Below are positions 55,574 to 64,000 of a stretch of DNA of 64,000 nt, piece by piece. A program made the position numbers and the translations under genes. This DNA is from Streptomyces sp. NBC_00289 (lineage in GTDB: Bacteria > Actinomycetota > Actinomycetes > Streptomycetales > Streptomycetaceae), in contig NZ_CP108046.1 of assembly GCF_041435115.1 (NCBI RefSeq), forward strand, positions 62,001-126,000, given 5' to 3'. How positions within the stretch are numbered: the stretch's first letter is position 1; every line of letters starts with the position of its first letter. The notes under the pieces were generated by a model that searched no databases, had not been told where the DNA came from, and saw nothing but the letters and a program-made list of their open reading frames with translations.

Positions 55574-57360
55574 TTCGGGGTCAAGCCGCGAGGGCGAGTT
55601 CGAGGCGGGCGAGGTGGCTGGTCCTGGTCCGGTCCATGGGGTGGCCGTTCCACCAGGCGTGGAGTCGGATGAGGTTGAGAGCGACGGCCGAGTAGACGTG
55701 CTCGAGGTGCGTCCGGGCCAGGCCGCGGTAGCGGGCACGGCGGGTGCCGGTGACCGCGACGGCCTGGCGGATGGTGCCCTCGACGCCTGCTCGTCGTCGG
55801 TATTCGTGCTGCCAGTCACGGGTGGCCTGGGCGAGGCGGGCGGTGTGCTGGAGCTCGTGGAGTTGGCGGGGCAGGACGGTGAGCTGCCGGTATCCGGCCT
55901 TCGAGGTGGTGCACCGGCCCCGGGCCGGGCACGGCTGGCAGGTGGTCTTGGCGAACTTGATGACCACGGCGTCGGTGCCGCGCTGGGTGCAGGGGCTCCA
56001 GGACGAGCTGGTGCGGCCCTGCGGGCAGACGGCGTTCTGCTGTTCGAAGTCGATGGCGAACGCGGCCCGGTCGTAGCCGGCACCGGCTCTGGCCTGGGGC
56101 GAGCAGTCGCCCAACAGCGGGCTGATCAGCACGGTGCCGAAGTCCTTGAGCGAGGAGGCGACAAGCGCCGCGGAGGGATAGCCGGAGTCGACGTAGTGCT
56201 CGCCCGGAGCCAGTTTCCGGCCGGCCAGGGTCTGGTGGATCGGCTCGGTCATCGACGCGTCCGGCACGGTGGCATCGGTCGTGGCCACGTTCGTGACCAG
56301 GTTCGGGGCGCGGTTGTCGCCATCATCGTCGTCACAGGTCTCGGACAGGTGGATCTTGTATCCCAGCCAGAACAAGTCCTCGCCCTTGGCCGCCCAGCGG
56401 GCGTCGGTGTCGTACGGAGAGCCGAGACGGACTCTGGCCGGCGGGAGACCGTCCTCGTCCGCCGCCCGCCGCCGCACCTCCCGTCCTCTGGGGGTGTCGG
56501 TGACCTGGTAGTTCTGCACCAGTACGGTCCGCAAGACCTGCACCGCGGGCAGCTCGCGCAGCCATCCCGGCACGTCGGCGCGGTAGACCGCTTCCAGCAG
56601 TGTGACCGCATCCGTTCCGAACGCGACGGCCAGGTCGGCGCGCTTGGACGCGGTGACGGGCAGCCGCCAGGAATCGACCCGGGCCGCATAACGCCTGGAC
56701 CATGGTTCGACGTCCACGACCGTGGCGAGCCAGCCCGGTGCCGCGGCCGCAAGCGCCTCCAGCACGGCCCGCACACTCTCACCGGCCAACTCCAGGCGGT
56801 TCATGTCCCGCACCGCGCTGATCACGTGAGTGGAGTCTGTCCGCTGCTTCCCGCCCGGCTTGACCAGGCCCTTCTCCTTCAACGCGGCCAGCAGCAGGTC
56901 CAAGGCCCGCTCCTCCAGGCCGTGCTCGACCACCCGGGTGCGGAACTCCGACAACACCGACGCGTCGAACCCCTCGTCCGCCAGGCCGAGCCCGAGCGCG
57001 TATTTCCAGGTGAGGTCCTTGCGGGCGGCATCGGCGGCCTGCCGGTCGGTGAGGTTCTCCGCCATCTGCAGCACCGTGACCAGCGCCAGCAGGCCCGGCG
57101 AGAGTGCCGGTCGGCCCCGTGCACCGAACGCACCGGAGAACTCCGTGTCCGGGAACACCTCGGGCAACTGGTCCCGGATCGCCACCGCGAGCGGCGGCTC
57201 CTTACGCGCGTATATCTTCCGCACCGCCGCAGCGATCTCCGGCGACGGTTCCGGCCACGACCGCGGCGACATCGACAAAACGAGCCCCTCCCCGGCCGGA
57301 CCCTCCCGGCACAGGAGGAACCTGCCCACCCACTCCCACCAGCACCCTCAGCCGCACGAA
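55574..57360 (-). mobile_element. IS1182-family element inserted at a palindrome
   Basis: TTAA is duplicated at 55570-55573 and 57361-57364. Outside it lie ACCCTGATGG (left) and CCATCAGGGT (right), so the empty site is ACCCTGATGGTTAACCATCA..., a near 24-bp palindrome. IS1182-group elements are known to favour stem-loops. The element ends share TTCG and a short GC-rich repeat. 1787 bp, one intact gene. Confidence 0.84.
55581..57272 (-). CDS. IS1182-family transposase
   Basis: About 563 residues from ATG 57272 (GGAGGGG upstream; frame open to 57329). It begins SPRSWPEPSPEIAAAVRKIY and has the DUF772-like N-terminal domain (GRPALSPGLLALVTVLQMAE, NLTDRQAADAARKDLTWKYA). The core contains RTDSTHVISAVRDMNRLELA, GEHYVDSGYPSAALVASS and RRAGVEGTIRQAVAVTGTRR for the Asp, Asp and Glu. 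A cysteine cluster, CQPCPARGRCTTSKAGYRQL, lies before the last region, as usual in IS1182. The frame is intact. Confidence 0.86.
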   Translation of the reverse strand: MSPRSWPEPSPEIAAAVRKIYARKEPPLAVAIRDQLPEVFPDTEFSGAFGARGRPALSPGLLALVTVLQMAENLTDRQAADAARKDLTWKYALGLGLADEGFDASVLSEFRTRVVEHGLEERALDLLLAALKEKGLVKPGGKQRTDSTHVISAVRDMNRLELAGESVRAVLEALAAAAPGWLATVVDVEPWSRRYAARVDSWRLPVTASKRADLAVAFGTDAVTLLEAVYRADVPGWLRELPAVQVLRTVLVQNYQVTDTPRGREVRRRAADEDGLPPARVRLGSPYDTDARWAAKGEDLFWLGYKIHLSETCDDDDGDNRAPNLVTNVATTDATVPDASMTEPIHQTLAGRKLAPGEHYVDSGYPSAALVASSLKDFGTVLISPLLGDCSPQARAGAGYDRAAFAIDFEQQNAVCPQGRTSSSWSPCTQRGTDAVVIKFAKTTCQPCPARGRCTTSKAGYRQLTVLPRQLHELQHTARLAQATRDWQHEYRRRAGVEGTIRQAVAVTGTRRARYRGLARTHLEHVYSAVALNLIRLHAWWNGHPMDRTRTSHLARLELALAA

Positions 57361-58105
57361 TTAACCATCAGGGTCTTGGGCCAGGGCGAGTTGGGCGGTT
57401 TCGATGTGGTCGGCGGCGGTGTTGGAGCCCGCGTTGCCGGGCCGCAGCAGGGCGGCCACCGGTTCCCCGGATCCGGCTGGGCCGTGGTCGACGAACGCGA
57501 CGAGCGGGTGATGGCCGAAGGTCTTCTTCCAGGTCGGGGTGGCGTCCTGCTTCTCGGAGTGTGCGAGCACCAGTACCCCGTCGATGTCCACGATCACTTG
57601 GCCGTCGGCGGCCGGACTGCTTGTCCCGGCCAACTCCCAGACCCGCGTGCGTACTTCGGAACGTGCGCCCCGGATTGCCGCAAGAGCCTTCGGGCCGGAG
57701 GCGGCGAGCGCGTCGACGAGGCGGGAGACGGTCGGATCGGAGGCCACCGGGCCGAACACAGCCGGCTCGGCCCGCAGCATGCCGACGTCTGCCAGACAGT
57801 TGCCGCCGAGCGCGACGGCCAGCGCCACATCCAGCAGGATCTTGCCTGGGTCGTGCACGGCCCGCGGCTTGCGCCACGGTGCCAGTGCCGCCGCTATCGC
57901 ACCGTCCAGGCCACACTTGCGGGCCGTCTCGACCAGCAGCACCGCCCCGGCCTGCGAGACCACCCCGCGGCCGCCGCCCTCGACACGGACGCGCGGGTAC
58001 GACCCGCTACTCTTCTTCACCTGGAGAGTGCTTCTTTCCTTGCAGTGACAGGACCCTCGACAAGTCCCATCGTTGCAGGTCAGCAGCACTCTCCGCTTTT
58101 TTGAT

Positions 58106-58253
58106 CAAGACCCGGACAGACCCACTCGCGAAAGCGCGAGGCTAACTGTGCATTGACGAGCGCACGCTCGAACAGCACTTCGGCCTGCGAGGGGCTATTT
58201 GTAAGCATTTGGGTAAGTTTGATACGTTTTTTCAGTAACGATTCTCTTGGCAT
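58106..58253 (-). pseudogene. N-terminal fragment of a DUF559/Vsr-like endonuclease
   Basis: From ATG 58253, with GGAG 5 nt upstream, MPRESLLKKRIKLTQMLTNS then PSQAEVLFERALVNAQLASR resembles the first helices of DUF559-type nucleases (S..E..F...L). The AT content is clearly higher than the surroundings. It is cut by the IS1380 end at about 58105, leaving some 49 residues and no catalytic core. Confidence 0.38.
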
Positions 58254-58326
58254 CGCAACTCCGTGCTCAAAAACTTCACCGACAACACTCGCATAACTTG
58301 ACAGCACACATCCGGCTGTAAACACC

Positions 58327-59428
58327 CCACGGCCCCGGAGCGTTTCCGGGATGTCCGGTTTGACCTGGTGATCGCTGGCGGGTCCCGGATGCAGGGCGAG
58401 CACGGCGCTTGTGGATCATGGAAGTTCTCTACGCTGCCACGATCTGCAAGGGTGCCGTGCTCGTCGCTCCATCTTCCCCCATGTCCGTTGCGCTTCCGGA
58501 CGCGTCCCGTCTGACCGCATCGCCGACCTGCGTGGACTCGGTCGTTCCCGAGGGGCTGCTGCAGGTCCTGGCGCAGGTGCCCGACCCGCGTGATCCGCGC
58601 GGAGTGCGATATCAACTGGCTACTCTGCTGGCGATCGGCGTCTGTTGATGGCCACGGTGGGCCCACAACTCCCTTGTCTCGGTGGGCGAGTGGGTCCGCC
58701 GCTGCGATCAGCAGACCCTGGCCGACCTCGGATGTCCCTACGATCCGCTGGCCGGGCGGATCTGCTGCCCCGACGAGAAGACACTGCGCGACGCCTACGC
58801 CAAGGTCAGCCCCGACAAGCTGACCCGGGCCGGCTATCAACGCCTGGCCGCCCTGGCCGAGACAGCAACCGCCGGTGAAGCGAGCGCGCTGGGGGCAACC
58901 AGAAGAACCTCGCCCGCCAGCTCAAGTCTCTTCCCTGGAAACAGATACCGGTCCTGCACCGCACCGCCGAGCGCGGTCACGGCCGAGAGGAGATCCGCGA
59001 ACTGCAAGTCGCCAGCGTCAACGGGCTCCTGTTCCCCACGCCCGCCAGGTCGTACGCATCCGCCGCAGAAGCCGCCCGCTCGGCAAGAAGAAGTGGACTG
59101 GAGATCGTCTACGCGGTCACCGACCTGCCCGCCGAGCAGGCTACCCCCGCCGAGATCGCCGCCTGGGCCCGCGACCACTGGACCATCGAGAACTCCGTCC
59201 ACTGGATCCGCGACGTCGTCTTCGGCGAGGACGCCCGCACGATCCGCACCCGCAACACCCCCGCCGTCATGGCCACCCTGAGCGACATCGTCCGTGGCAC
59301 GCTGCGGGCCGTCGGCTGGGCCAACACCGCCAGCGCCAGACGTGCCCACACCACCCCGGCCACCATCCTCAAGCTCCATGGCATCACATGACCAAACCGG
59401 ACAATCCCGGAACACTCCGGGGCCGTGG
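58327..59428 (+). mobile_element. ISAs1-family element, decayed
   Basis: Long terminal inverted repeats: CCACGGCCCCGGAGCGTTTC at 58327 and the inverted copy ending at 59428, both continuing TCCGGTTTG. About 1.1 kb with a transposase broken in several frames. No target duplication seen. Confidence 0.78.
58480..59391 (+). pseudogene. ISAs1-family transposase with several frameshifts
   Basis: Fragments in order: VALPDASRLTASPTCVDSVV and LAQVPDPRDPRGVRYQLATL (N-terminal DDE_Tnp_ISAs1-associated domain) stopping at 58648; LVSVGEWVRRCDQQTLADLG and CPDEKTLRDAYAKVSPDKLT in the next frame; then IVYAVTDLPAEQATPAEIAA, DHWTIENSVHWIRDVVFGED and LRAVGWANTASARRAHTTPA to a stop near 59391. Part of the core between 58900 and 59080 is garbled. 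Confidence 0.75.
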
Positions 59429-59459
59429 TAGCGCCGGGACATGTCCCGGCGCTACCACG
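59424..59459. terminator. 36-bp perfect palindrome at the ISAs1 right end
   Basis: The sequence is its own reverse complement, centred between 59441 and 59442 (GGGACA/TGTCCC), with 18-base arms and no loop. It overlaps the last bases of ISAs1. It could form a cruciform or, as RNA, a bidirectional terminator. From 59460 to 59746 I see no gene, only a short open frame reading SSQDLLRLITVDYERELAQF of unknown origin. Confidence 0.55.
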
Positions 59460-59746
59460 CGCATCTCCTCCCAAGACCTACTACGGCTCATCACCGTCGA
59501 CTATGAACGCGAGCTCGCCCAGTTCGACGAGCGAGGGCATAGGCCTCTGCGATTCGATTCCCCGGCACCGCCGACCCGGCCGACGCCGGCTGGTGACTCC
59601 GGGGACTGCGGCACTCGTCACCTGGGCGAGTCACCCTCATGACCTGGCGACTGGCCCGGAAGAACTGACAGTCGGCGATCTGGTAAGAGTGGCCTTGGCC
59701 GGTGAGTAATGTTCGTCTGGGCTCACCGGCCAGGCATGGTCCTGGG

Positions 59747-60487
59747 TTAGCGAAGTTCCTCGTTCTGGGCGTGGTAGCAGGAGGGGAGCTCTCCCTTGAG
59801 GACATCTACGCCGAACAGCCCGTGAGGCGTGTCTTCATTGGACGGAAGAAAGACCACCAGGGTCGAGCCATCGGGAATCTTGTCCCGGTGAATGGTTGTG
59901 ACTAGGCGGTTGTTTTCGCGTTCGATCTTCCCGATCGCAGCCCTGGTGACCCCCCTGTCCCGGTTGAGGTCCCTCTGGTCGACAGGGCAGCTGGGGTCTT
60001 CACGGTAAACGCGGGCATGTACGCCCATACGGTCCAGATCGTGCTGCAAGCCGGCAGGGTCAGCCAGCACCCTCTCAGGCTCAGGGCCGGTCGGAGGGAC
60101 ACTGCAATTGCCGTTGACGCACTTCAGCTCCCCTCCCTCAACCCGCATGCTCATTTTCACCGTGTTGTTGGGTTCCTGGTCGAGGGTGTAGGCCACGTTG
60201 CTGATCCGGTCTGGGCCGGCCGCGACGGTGTCGGTGTTCCCGGACGTCTGGCCGATACTCACCGCGACACCGGCCACGGCCGCCGCCAGCGCCACCGGGG
60301 CAACAAATCGCGTCGCCAGACGCCAGCGCCTCGCGGTGAGGCCGGACTCTTCTTGCACGTGGTTCATGAGGTGTTCCTTCAGCAAAAGGTGGCGGTCGCG
60401 AGAGAGATCCGGGTCCGCCGGTGCCGGCAGCAGCCGGGACAGTTCCTCGCGCTCCGACCCTTGCGGCGACTGCGGGGTGGCATTCAT
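59747..60487 (-). CDS. membrane-anchored partner of the ECF sigma factor (CU044_5270-like)
   Basis: About 246 residues from ATG 60487, overlapping the sigma-factor stop (ATGA), so it is translationally coupled. A cytoplasmic N-terminus (EELSRLLPAPADPDLSRDRH) is followed by one membrane segment (FVAPVALAAAVAGVAVSIGQ, about residues 62-82) and an extracytoplasmic domain with VKMSMRVEGGELKCVNGNCS. This is the layout of proteins found after ECF sigma genes in actinomycetes and thought to act as anti-sigma or sensing partners. No HxxxCxxC anti-sigma zinc motif is present. Confidence 0.68.
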   Translation of the reverse strand: MNATPQSPQGSEREELSRLLPAPADPDLSRDRHLLLKEHLMNHVQEESGLTARRWRLATRFVAPVALAAAVAGVAVSIGQTSGNTDTVAAGPDRISNVAYTLDQEPNNTVKMSMRVEGGELKCVNGNCSVPPTGPEPERVLADPAGLQHDLDRMGVHARVYREDPSCPVDQRDLNRDRGVTRAAIGKIERENNRLVTTIHRDKIPDGSTLVVFLPSNEDTPHGLFGVDVLKGELPSCYHAQNEELR

Positions 60488-61122
60488 CGGTTCTTCTCCT
60501 GAATCGACCGGACCGCGGATGTGCGGTCACCCGGTATCTGTCCGCTGCCAGAGGCGCGTTGCATGTTTTTTTGAACCCGGGCCAGTTCCTGCTCAGTGAG
60601 CTCCCGCAGCCGACTGCGAGCTCGCGACAGCCGGGAACGAACCGTGCCGACCGGCACCCCCAGCGCCTCGGCCACCGCCGCATGCTCCAAGCCGGACCAC
60701 ACGCACAAGGCGAACACCTCCCGCTCTGCCGGCCGCAACTGCTCAAGCGCAGCCTTGGCCGCGGCCAGCTGCTCGGTGTCGGCCAGCCGCCCCACGAGCT
60801 CCTCCGCGAAATCGGGCACAGTCTCACGCGGCGGCAGTTGCGTGAGCGCCTTCTGGTGCCGGCGCGCGGCGCGGGCGGTGTTGCGCAGCACATTGGTCGC
60901 GATCCCCAGCAACCAAGGCCGCAGACTCTCTCCGTCCGGACGCAGCTTCTTCCTCAGCCGCCACGCCTCCAGGAACGTCAGGGACACCACGTCCTCGGCA
61001 GCGACCCAGTCGCCGGTCCAGCGCACCGCATGCCTGTACACGACCCGGGCGTGCTCATCAAAGATCTGCCCGAATGCGGTCGGGTCCCCGGCACGCACCC
61101 GGGCGCGCAACGATATCTCCAC
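60484..61122 (-). CDS. ECF-type RNA polymerase sigma factor
   Basis: About 212 residues from GTG 61122; upstream in-frame starts exist but lack a clear ribosome site. Sigma region 2: FDEHARVVYRHAVRWTGDWV then AAEDVVSLTFLEAWR, with LRPWLLGIATNVLRNTARAA. Region 4: LRPAEREVFALCVWSGLEHA and VAEALGVPVGTVRSRLSRAR, binding the -35 element. It directs transcription of a stress or surface regulon not visible here, and is coupled to the downstream membrane protein, its likely regulator. Confidence 0.87.
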   Translation of the reverse strand: MEISLRARVRAGDPTAFGQIFDEHARVVYRHAVRWTGDWVAAEDVVSLTFLEAWRLRKKLRPDGESLRPWLLGIATNVLRNTARAARRHQKALTQLPPRETVPDFAEELVGRLADTEQLAAAKAALEQLRPAEREVFALCVWSGLEHAAVAEALGVPVGTVRSRLSRARSRLRELTEQELARVQKNMQRASGSGQIPGDRTSAVRSIQEKNR

Positions 61123-61363
61123 ACACAGTCCTGTCCGACCACCCAAGCCCGTTGCAGTGATACCCGTCACAGAGCTCACCGCCGACATGCCCACTGCCTC
61201 ACCATCGGTGCCGAAGCGAAGCGGCACGCCTCTGGCATCGAGCGTACGGTAACGATCGTTCGCGAAACACGAAGATCCACCTGACATTCCCAGGTCGCAC
61301 ATGTAACGCTACCCGTGTACGCACCTGTGCAACGCACAACCCCGTTCACGATACGGTTCAGAC

Positions 61364-61924
61364 ATGAGAATCGGCGTCGCCCGCGTATCGAAACGGGACC
61401 AACACCCTGAAGCGCAACAAGACGCCCTCAAAGCCGCAGGGTGCGAACAGATCTTCACCGACAAGGCATCCGGCAAGCTCGCCCGCCGCCCCGAACTCGA
61501 CAAAGCCCTCCTCGTCGCCCGCGAAGGCGACCAACTCGTCGTCACCAAACTCGACCGCCTAGGCCGCTCGCTGGAGAACCTCATCGAGCTGGCCAAAGAC
61601 CTCCAAGCCCGCGGCGTCGACCTCGTCGTGCTCGACCAGGGCATCGACACCTCCACCGCCGTCGGCAGGAAGTTCTTCCAGATCCTCGGCGCAGTAGCCG
61701 AATTCGAGCACGCCCTGATGTCCGAGCGCACCGTCGACGGCCTGGAAGCCGCACGCGCCCGCGGCCGCACCGGCGGCCAGAAACCCAAACTCGGCCCCCG
61801 CCAGATCAAGCTCGCCCGGGAGATGTACGACGCCGGTGAACTGACCGTCCAACAGATCGCCGACGAGTTCGGCGTCACCCGCCCCACCATCTACCGCCAC
61901 CTCGGCAAGACCGCCACACCATGA
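61364..61924 (+). CDS. tnpR: serine recombinase (resolvase) of a Tn3-type element
   Basis: About 186 residues from ATG 61364. RIGVARVSKRDQHPEAQQDA carries the catalytic Ser, LVVTKLDRLGRSLENLIELA the conserved DRLxR, and GRKFFQILGAVAEFEHALMS then ERT the E helix. The C-terminal helix-turn-helix is LTVQQIADEFGVTRPTIYRH. The usual Y-A-R-V-S is here VARVS. It lies immediately before Tn3 transposase remnants in the same direction, so it is the cointegrate resolvase; the res site may lie in 61300-61363. Confidence 0.85.
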   Translation: MRIGVARVSKRDQHPEAQQDALKAAGCEQIFTDKASGKLARRPELDKALLVAREGDQLVVTKLDRLGRSLENLIELAKDLQARGVDLVVLDQGIDTSTAVGRKFFQILGAVAEFEHALMSERTVDGLEAARARGRTGGQKPKLGPRQIKLAREMYDAGELTVQQIADEFGVTRPTIYRHLGKTATP

Positions 61925-61929
61925 TCAAT

Positions 61930-62868
61930 CCTTTAACGCGCAATCCTGGAGCGATACCGGCAGGACCCGGGACCTGACGATCGACCCGGTGACCGGGGTG
62001 CCATCACTCAAACAGCGCGTCGGCCGCGAGCGCACCGCCTCCGCGGAGGCACTGGAAGCCGAGCTCACCCTGCGATTACCAGCCCGGGGCATCCTGGAGC
62101 ACCTCGCCCGGGCGGCACACTGGACCGGCTGGTGGCACCGCCTCGGACCACTGTCGGGGTTGGATCCGCGAAGCTGAAGGACCCGCTGGCCCGCTACGTG
62201 GTCACCGCGTTCACCTACGGCTCCGGCCTCGGCGCCACCCAGGCGGCCCCGCACATGAACACCGTGACGGCGCACGAGTTGGCCGCGATCGCCAAACGCC
62301 ACTGCACCGCGACGAACCTTGCCCGGGCCGGCGCTGACGTGGTCGACGCCCACCTCGACCTGGACCTGGTCCGGGCGTGGGGCGACGGGTCGGTGGCCGC
62401 CGTGGACGGCACCATAATGGACGCCGCAGTCGACAACCTCCTGGCCGAGACCTCGATCCGGTACGGCGGCTACGGAGGCATCGCCCACCACCTGGTCGCC
62501 GACACCTACCTCGCCCTGTTCTCCCGGTTCGTTCCCTGTGGCGTCTGGGAGGCCGTCTACCTGATCGACTCCCTGCTCCAGAACCAGTCGGCGGCCCGGC
62601 CCGGGCCAGGTCCACGCCGACACGCAAGGCCAGTCCTTCCCAGTCTTCGGACTCGCCCATCTCCTGGGGATCGACCTGCTGCCCAGGATCCGCAACTTCC
62701 AGGACCTCACCACCTTCCACCGCCCCCACCCCGCCGTGCGCTACCGGCACATCGACCCGCTGTTCTCCACCGACCCGCGCACCGCGATCGGCTGGGAGTT
62801 GATCCGCCGCCACTGGCCCGACCTCATGCAGGTCGCCCTCTCCGTGAAGCACGGGTCTATCAGGAATT
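61930..62868 (+). pseudogene. tnpA: Tn3-family transposase, internal and C-terminal fragments
   Basis: About 61980-62160 reads PVTGVPSLKQRVGRERTASA and RGILEHLARAAHWTGWWHRL. From 62170, KLKDPLARYVVTAFTYGSGL, DLVRAWGDGSVAAVDGTIMD, RYGGYGGIAHHLVADTYLAL and FVPCGVWEAVYLIDSL follow. After a frame change near 62600, GQSFPVFGLAHLLGIDLLPR then FHRPHPAVRYRHIDPLFSTD. This is the DDE catalytic region of Tn3 transposases; the first half and the C-terminus are absent. 62869-62954 shows nothing recognisable. Confidence 0.75.
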
Positions 62869-62954
62869 AGGTGTGATTCGTCTGTTTGGCCTACGAGTTG
62901 ATGGGTGGGCTGTTCGGCCTACAGCCGTCCGGCGGTAAGGCGGCCGCTCTTCGC

Positions 62955-63893
62955 CGTCAGCAGCATCTCTTTCACCTTGGGGAACTGCTCGCCGAGCATG
63001 TCGGCAACGGTGTCCAGCTGGGTGGCGACCAGTTCCGCAGTGGGCTGGGCGAAGACGGTCCGGATCGTCGCGGCGACCATTTCACCAGCGCCTTTGGGTA
63101 TGTGCGCGAAGCAGTTGCGCAGGAAGTGAACGCGGCACCGCTGATACGAGGAGCCCAGCATCACCTTGCGGATCGCCGCGATCAGTCCGCTGTGGTGGTC
63201 CGCGATGACCAGGCGGACGCCGCCCAGGCCGCGGGCACGGAGCGAGCGCAGGAACTCACTCCAGAACGCTTCGGTCTCGCTGTCCCCCACGGCGGTCCCG
63301 AGGACTTCGCGGCCGCCGTCCTCGGTGATGCCGGTGGCGATGACCACAGCCTGCGAGACGATCTGATGGTTCACCCGCACCTTGCAGTACGTCGCGTCCA
63401 GGTAGAGGTAGGGGAACCGGGTGTGGTCCAGAGGGCGGGTGCGGAACGCGGTCAGCGGCTCGTCGAGCTCGCCGCAGATGCGGGAGACCTCGCTCTTCGA
63501 TATGCCACTGTCCCCGCCCAGGGCCTTGACCAGGTCATCGACCGAGCGGGTGGAGACCCCATGGACATATGCTTCCATGATCACGGCATAGAGGGCCTGG
63601 TCGATGCGCCGTCGGCGTTCCAGCAGGCTGGGGAAGAAGCTGCCGGTGCGGAGCTTGGGAATCTCCAGGTCCAGATCGCCGGCCGGCGTGGTCAGGGTCT
63701 TGTCCCGGTGCCCGTTGCGCCACGCTGTCCGGGAACCGGTGTGCTCATTCCAGCCGGCACCGATGTGCGCGCTCACCTCGGCTTCGATCAGTTCCTGCAG
63801 CATTCGCTCTGCCACGCTGCGGACGAGCTCGATTCCGTCGGACGAGCGTAGTGACTCCAGCATCCTTATCAGGTCAGACTGGGACAGGGCCAT
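62955..63893 (-). pseudogene. IS256-family transposase, 3'-truncated
   Basis: From ATG 63893 (MALSQSDLIRMLESLRSSDG) the frame is open through FFPSLLERRRR, YLYLDATYCKVRVNHQIVSQ and VRLVIADHHSGLIAAIRKVM, the first two catalytic Asp residues, to KVKEMLLTAK near 62960. There the IS256 similarity stops and an unrelated tail ends at 62919. The catalytic Glu region (NPLERINREIKRR in the copy at 16361) is missing. The upstream flank to 64000 should hold the terminal repeat, but I could not define it. Confidence 0.8.
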
Positions 63894-64000
63894 CACGTAC
63901 TCCTCATGGTTGAACTGGGCGTTCACCAAGAAGAGTTACGTGATGGCCCTCCTCGCGTCAGGGAGCGTCGGACACCAGCAGAAGTGCGCCCCGGGCACCC

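Larger units (their letters stand above)
54818..58020 (-). pseudogene. IS1380-family transposase, split by IS1182
   Basis: The N-terminal part (from GTG 58020, VKKSSGSYPRVRVEGGGRGV) includes QVIVDIDGVLVLAHSEKQDA and ends LALAQDP. The C-terminal part (55569 down) continues LTIRVAQLPKHLRRG then QTLIRTDSAGGTHTFLDWLS, MRLIVRKERPHPGAQLRFTD and RARCEDRIRGARATGLRNLP. The exact join is out of frame by the bases around the palindrome, so the gene may have been damaged before or at insertion. Inactive either way. Confidence 0.78.
54643..58105 (-). mobile_element. IS1380-family element split by IS1182
   Basis: Transposase halves at 54818-55569 and 57365-58020 belong to one IS1380-type gene. The left end is probably CCTCGATCGTTCATGAG at 54643; the right end, near 58105, is less certain. 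It differs from the other two IS1380 copies in sequence. Confidence 0.7.

Noticed and set aside
55413..58145. 910-codon + strand frame across the IS1380/IS1182 nest
   Set aside because: Antisense to two recognised transposases and spans their junctions; low-complexity product, typical high-GC shadow frame.
1..64000. tRNA or rRNA genes, CRISPR arrays, telomere or replication origin
   Set aside because: I saw no cloverleaf-like sequence, regular repeat-spacer array or terminal palindromes characteristic of these; a covariance-model scan would be needed to exclude small RNAs.

Overview
The window is high-GC actinomycete DNA. The strong G/C third-position bias, the frequent GTG starts and the families present (ATP-binding RsbW-like proteins, XRE/TPR regulators, CU044_5270-like protein, SUKH proteins, a Doc-like toxin pair) all suggest Streptomyces. 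Well over half of it is insertion sequences or their scrap: IS3, IS5/ISL2, IS30, IS6, IS21, IS110-free mixtures of IS256, IS1380, IS1182, ISAs1, ISAzo13, ISL3, Tn3 and Tn554-like elements plus an NF041680-type transposase. They are nested, truncated and frameshifted, as expected for a chromosome arm, subtelomere or large linear plasmid where insertions are tolerated. The replicon type is an inference; no telomere or origin is visible.

Layout. 1-2318: an XRE/TPR regulator gene split by an IS5-family element. 2319-5993: a three-level nest, IS3 containing IS30 containing an ISL2-type element, with target duplications readable at all three levels. 6000-8994: first copy of an accessory locus (ATP-binding anti-sigma-like protein, conserved Cys-rich protein, small conserved protein, interior piece of a glutamine synthetase-like gene). 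8995-10015: ISL3 wreck. 10141-13495 (minus strand): a compact RiPP-type locus, consisting of a 53-codon precursor candidate, a strong hairpin, YcaO, TfuA-like protein and an HExxH peptide-modification protein. 13649-18420: IS3 scrap, complete IS1380, IS6 split by IS256. 18421-20090: unknown truncated ORF coupled to an MFS exporter. 20208-24930: IS5 remnant with a companion ORF, then a decayed Tn554-like three-recombinase module. 24960-29624: IS5/IS6 scrap and an IS21 element split by ISAzo13. 29947-32499: toxin-antitoxin-like pair, then a regulator/GNAT operon. 32692-37638: second, fuller copy of the accessory locus, continuing into an APC amino-acid/polyamine-type permease and the start of the glutamine synthetase-like gene, which is cut by IS30. 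37639-39320: IS30, IS256 and ISAs1 scrap. 39662-42530: lipoprotein, SLOG-like protein, DUF6192-like protein. 42772-47797: zinc-ribbon protein, damaged NF041680 transposase, TA-like pair, IS1380. 47806-54614: two SUKH immunity-type proteins, SSB, TPR protein and IS scrap, including an intact NF041680 element. 54643-58105: IS1380 split by IS1182 at a palindrome. 58106-64000: endonuclease fragment, ISAs1, ECF sigma factor with membrane partner, Tn3-type resolvase and decayed transposase, truncated IS256.

The most interesting unit is the minus-strand RiPP locus. A YcaO/TfuA pair is the known machinery for peptide backbone thioamidation, and the HExxH protein resembles the mod_HExxH (TIGR04267) family linked to peptide modification. 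The precursor candidate lies immediately upstream, behind its own ribosome-binding site and separated from ycaO by a perfect 15-bp-stem hairpin. The second theme is the duplicated ATP-binding/Cys-rich/permease/glutamine-synthetase locus, whose two copies carry complementary pieces of one enzyme gene.
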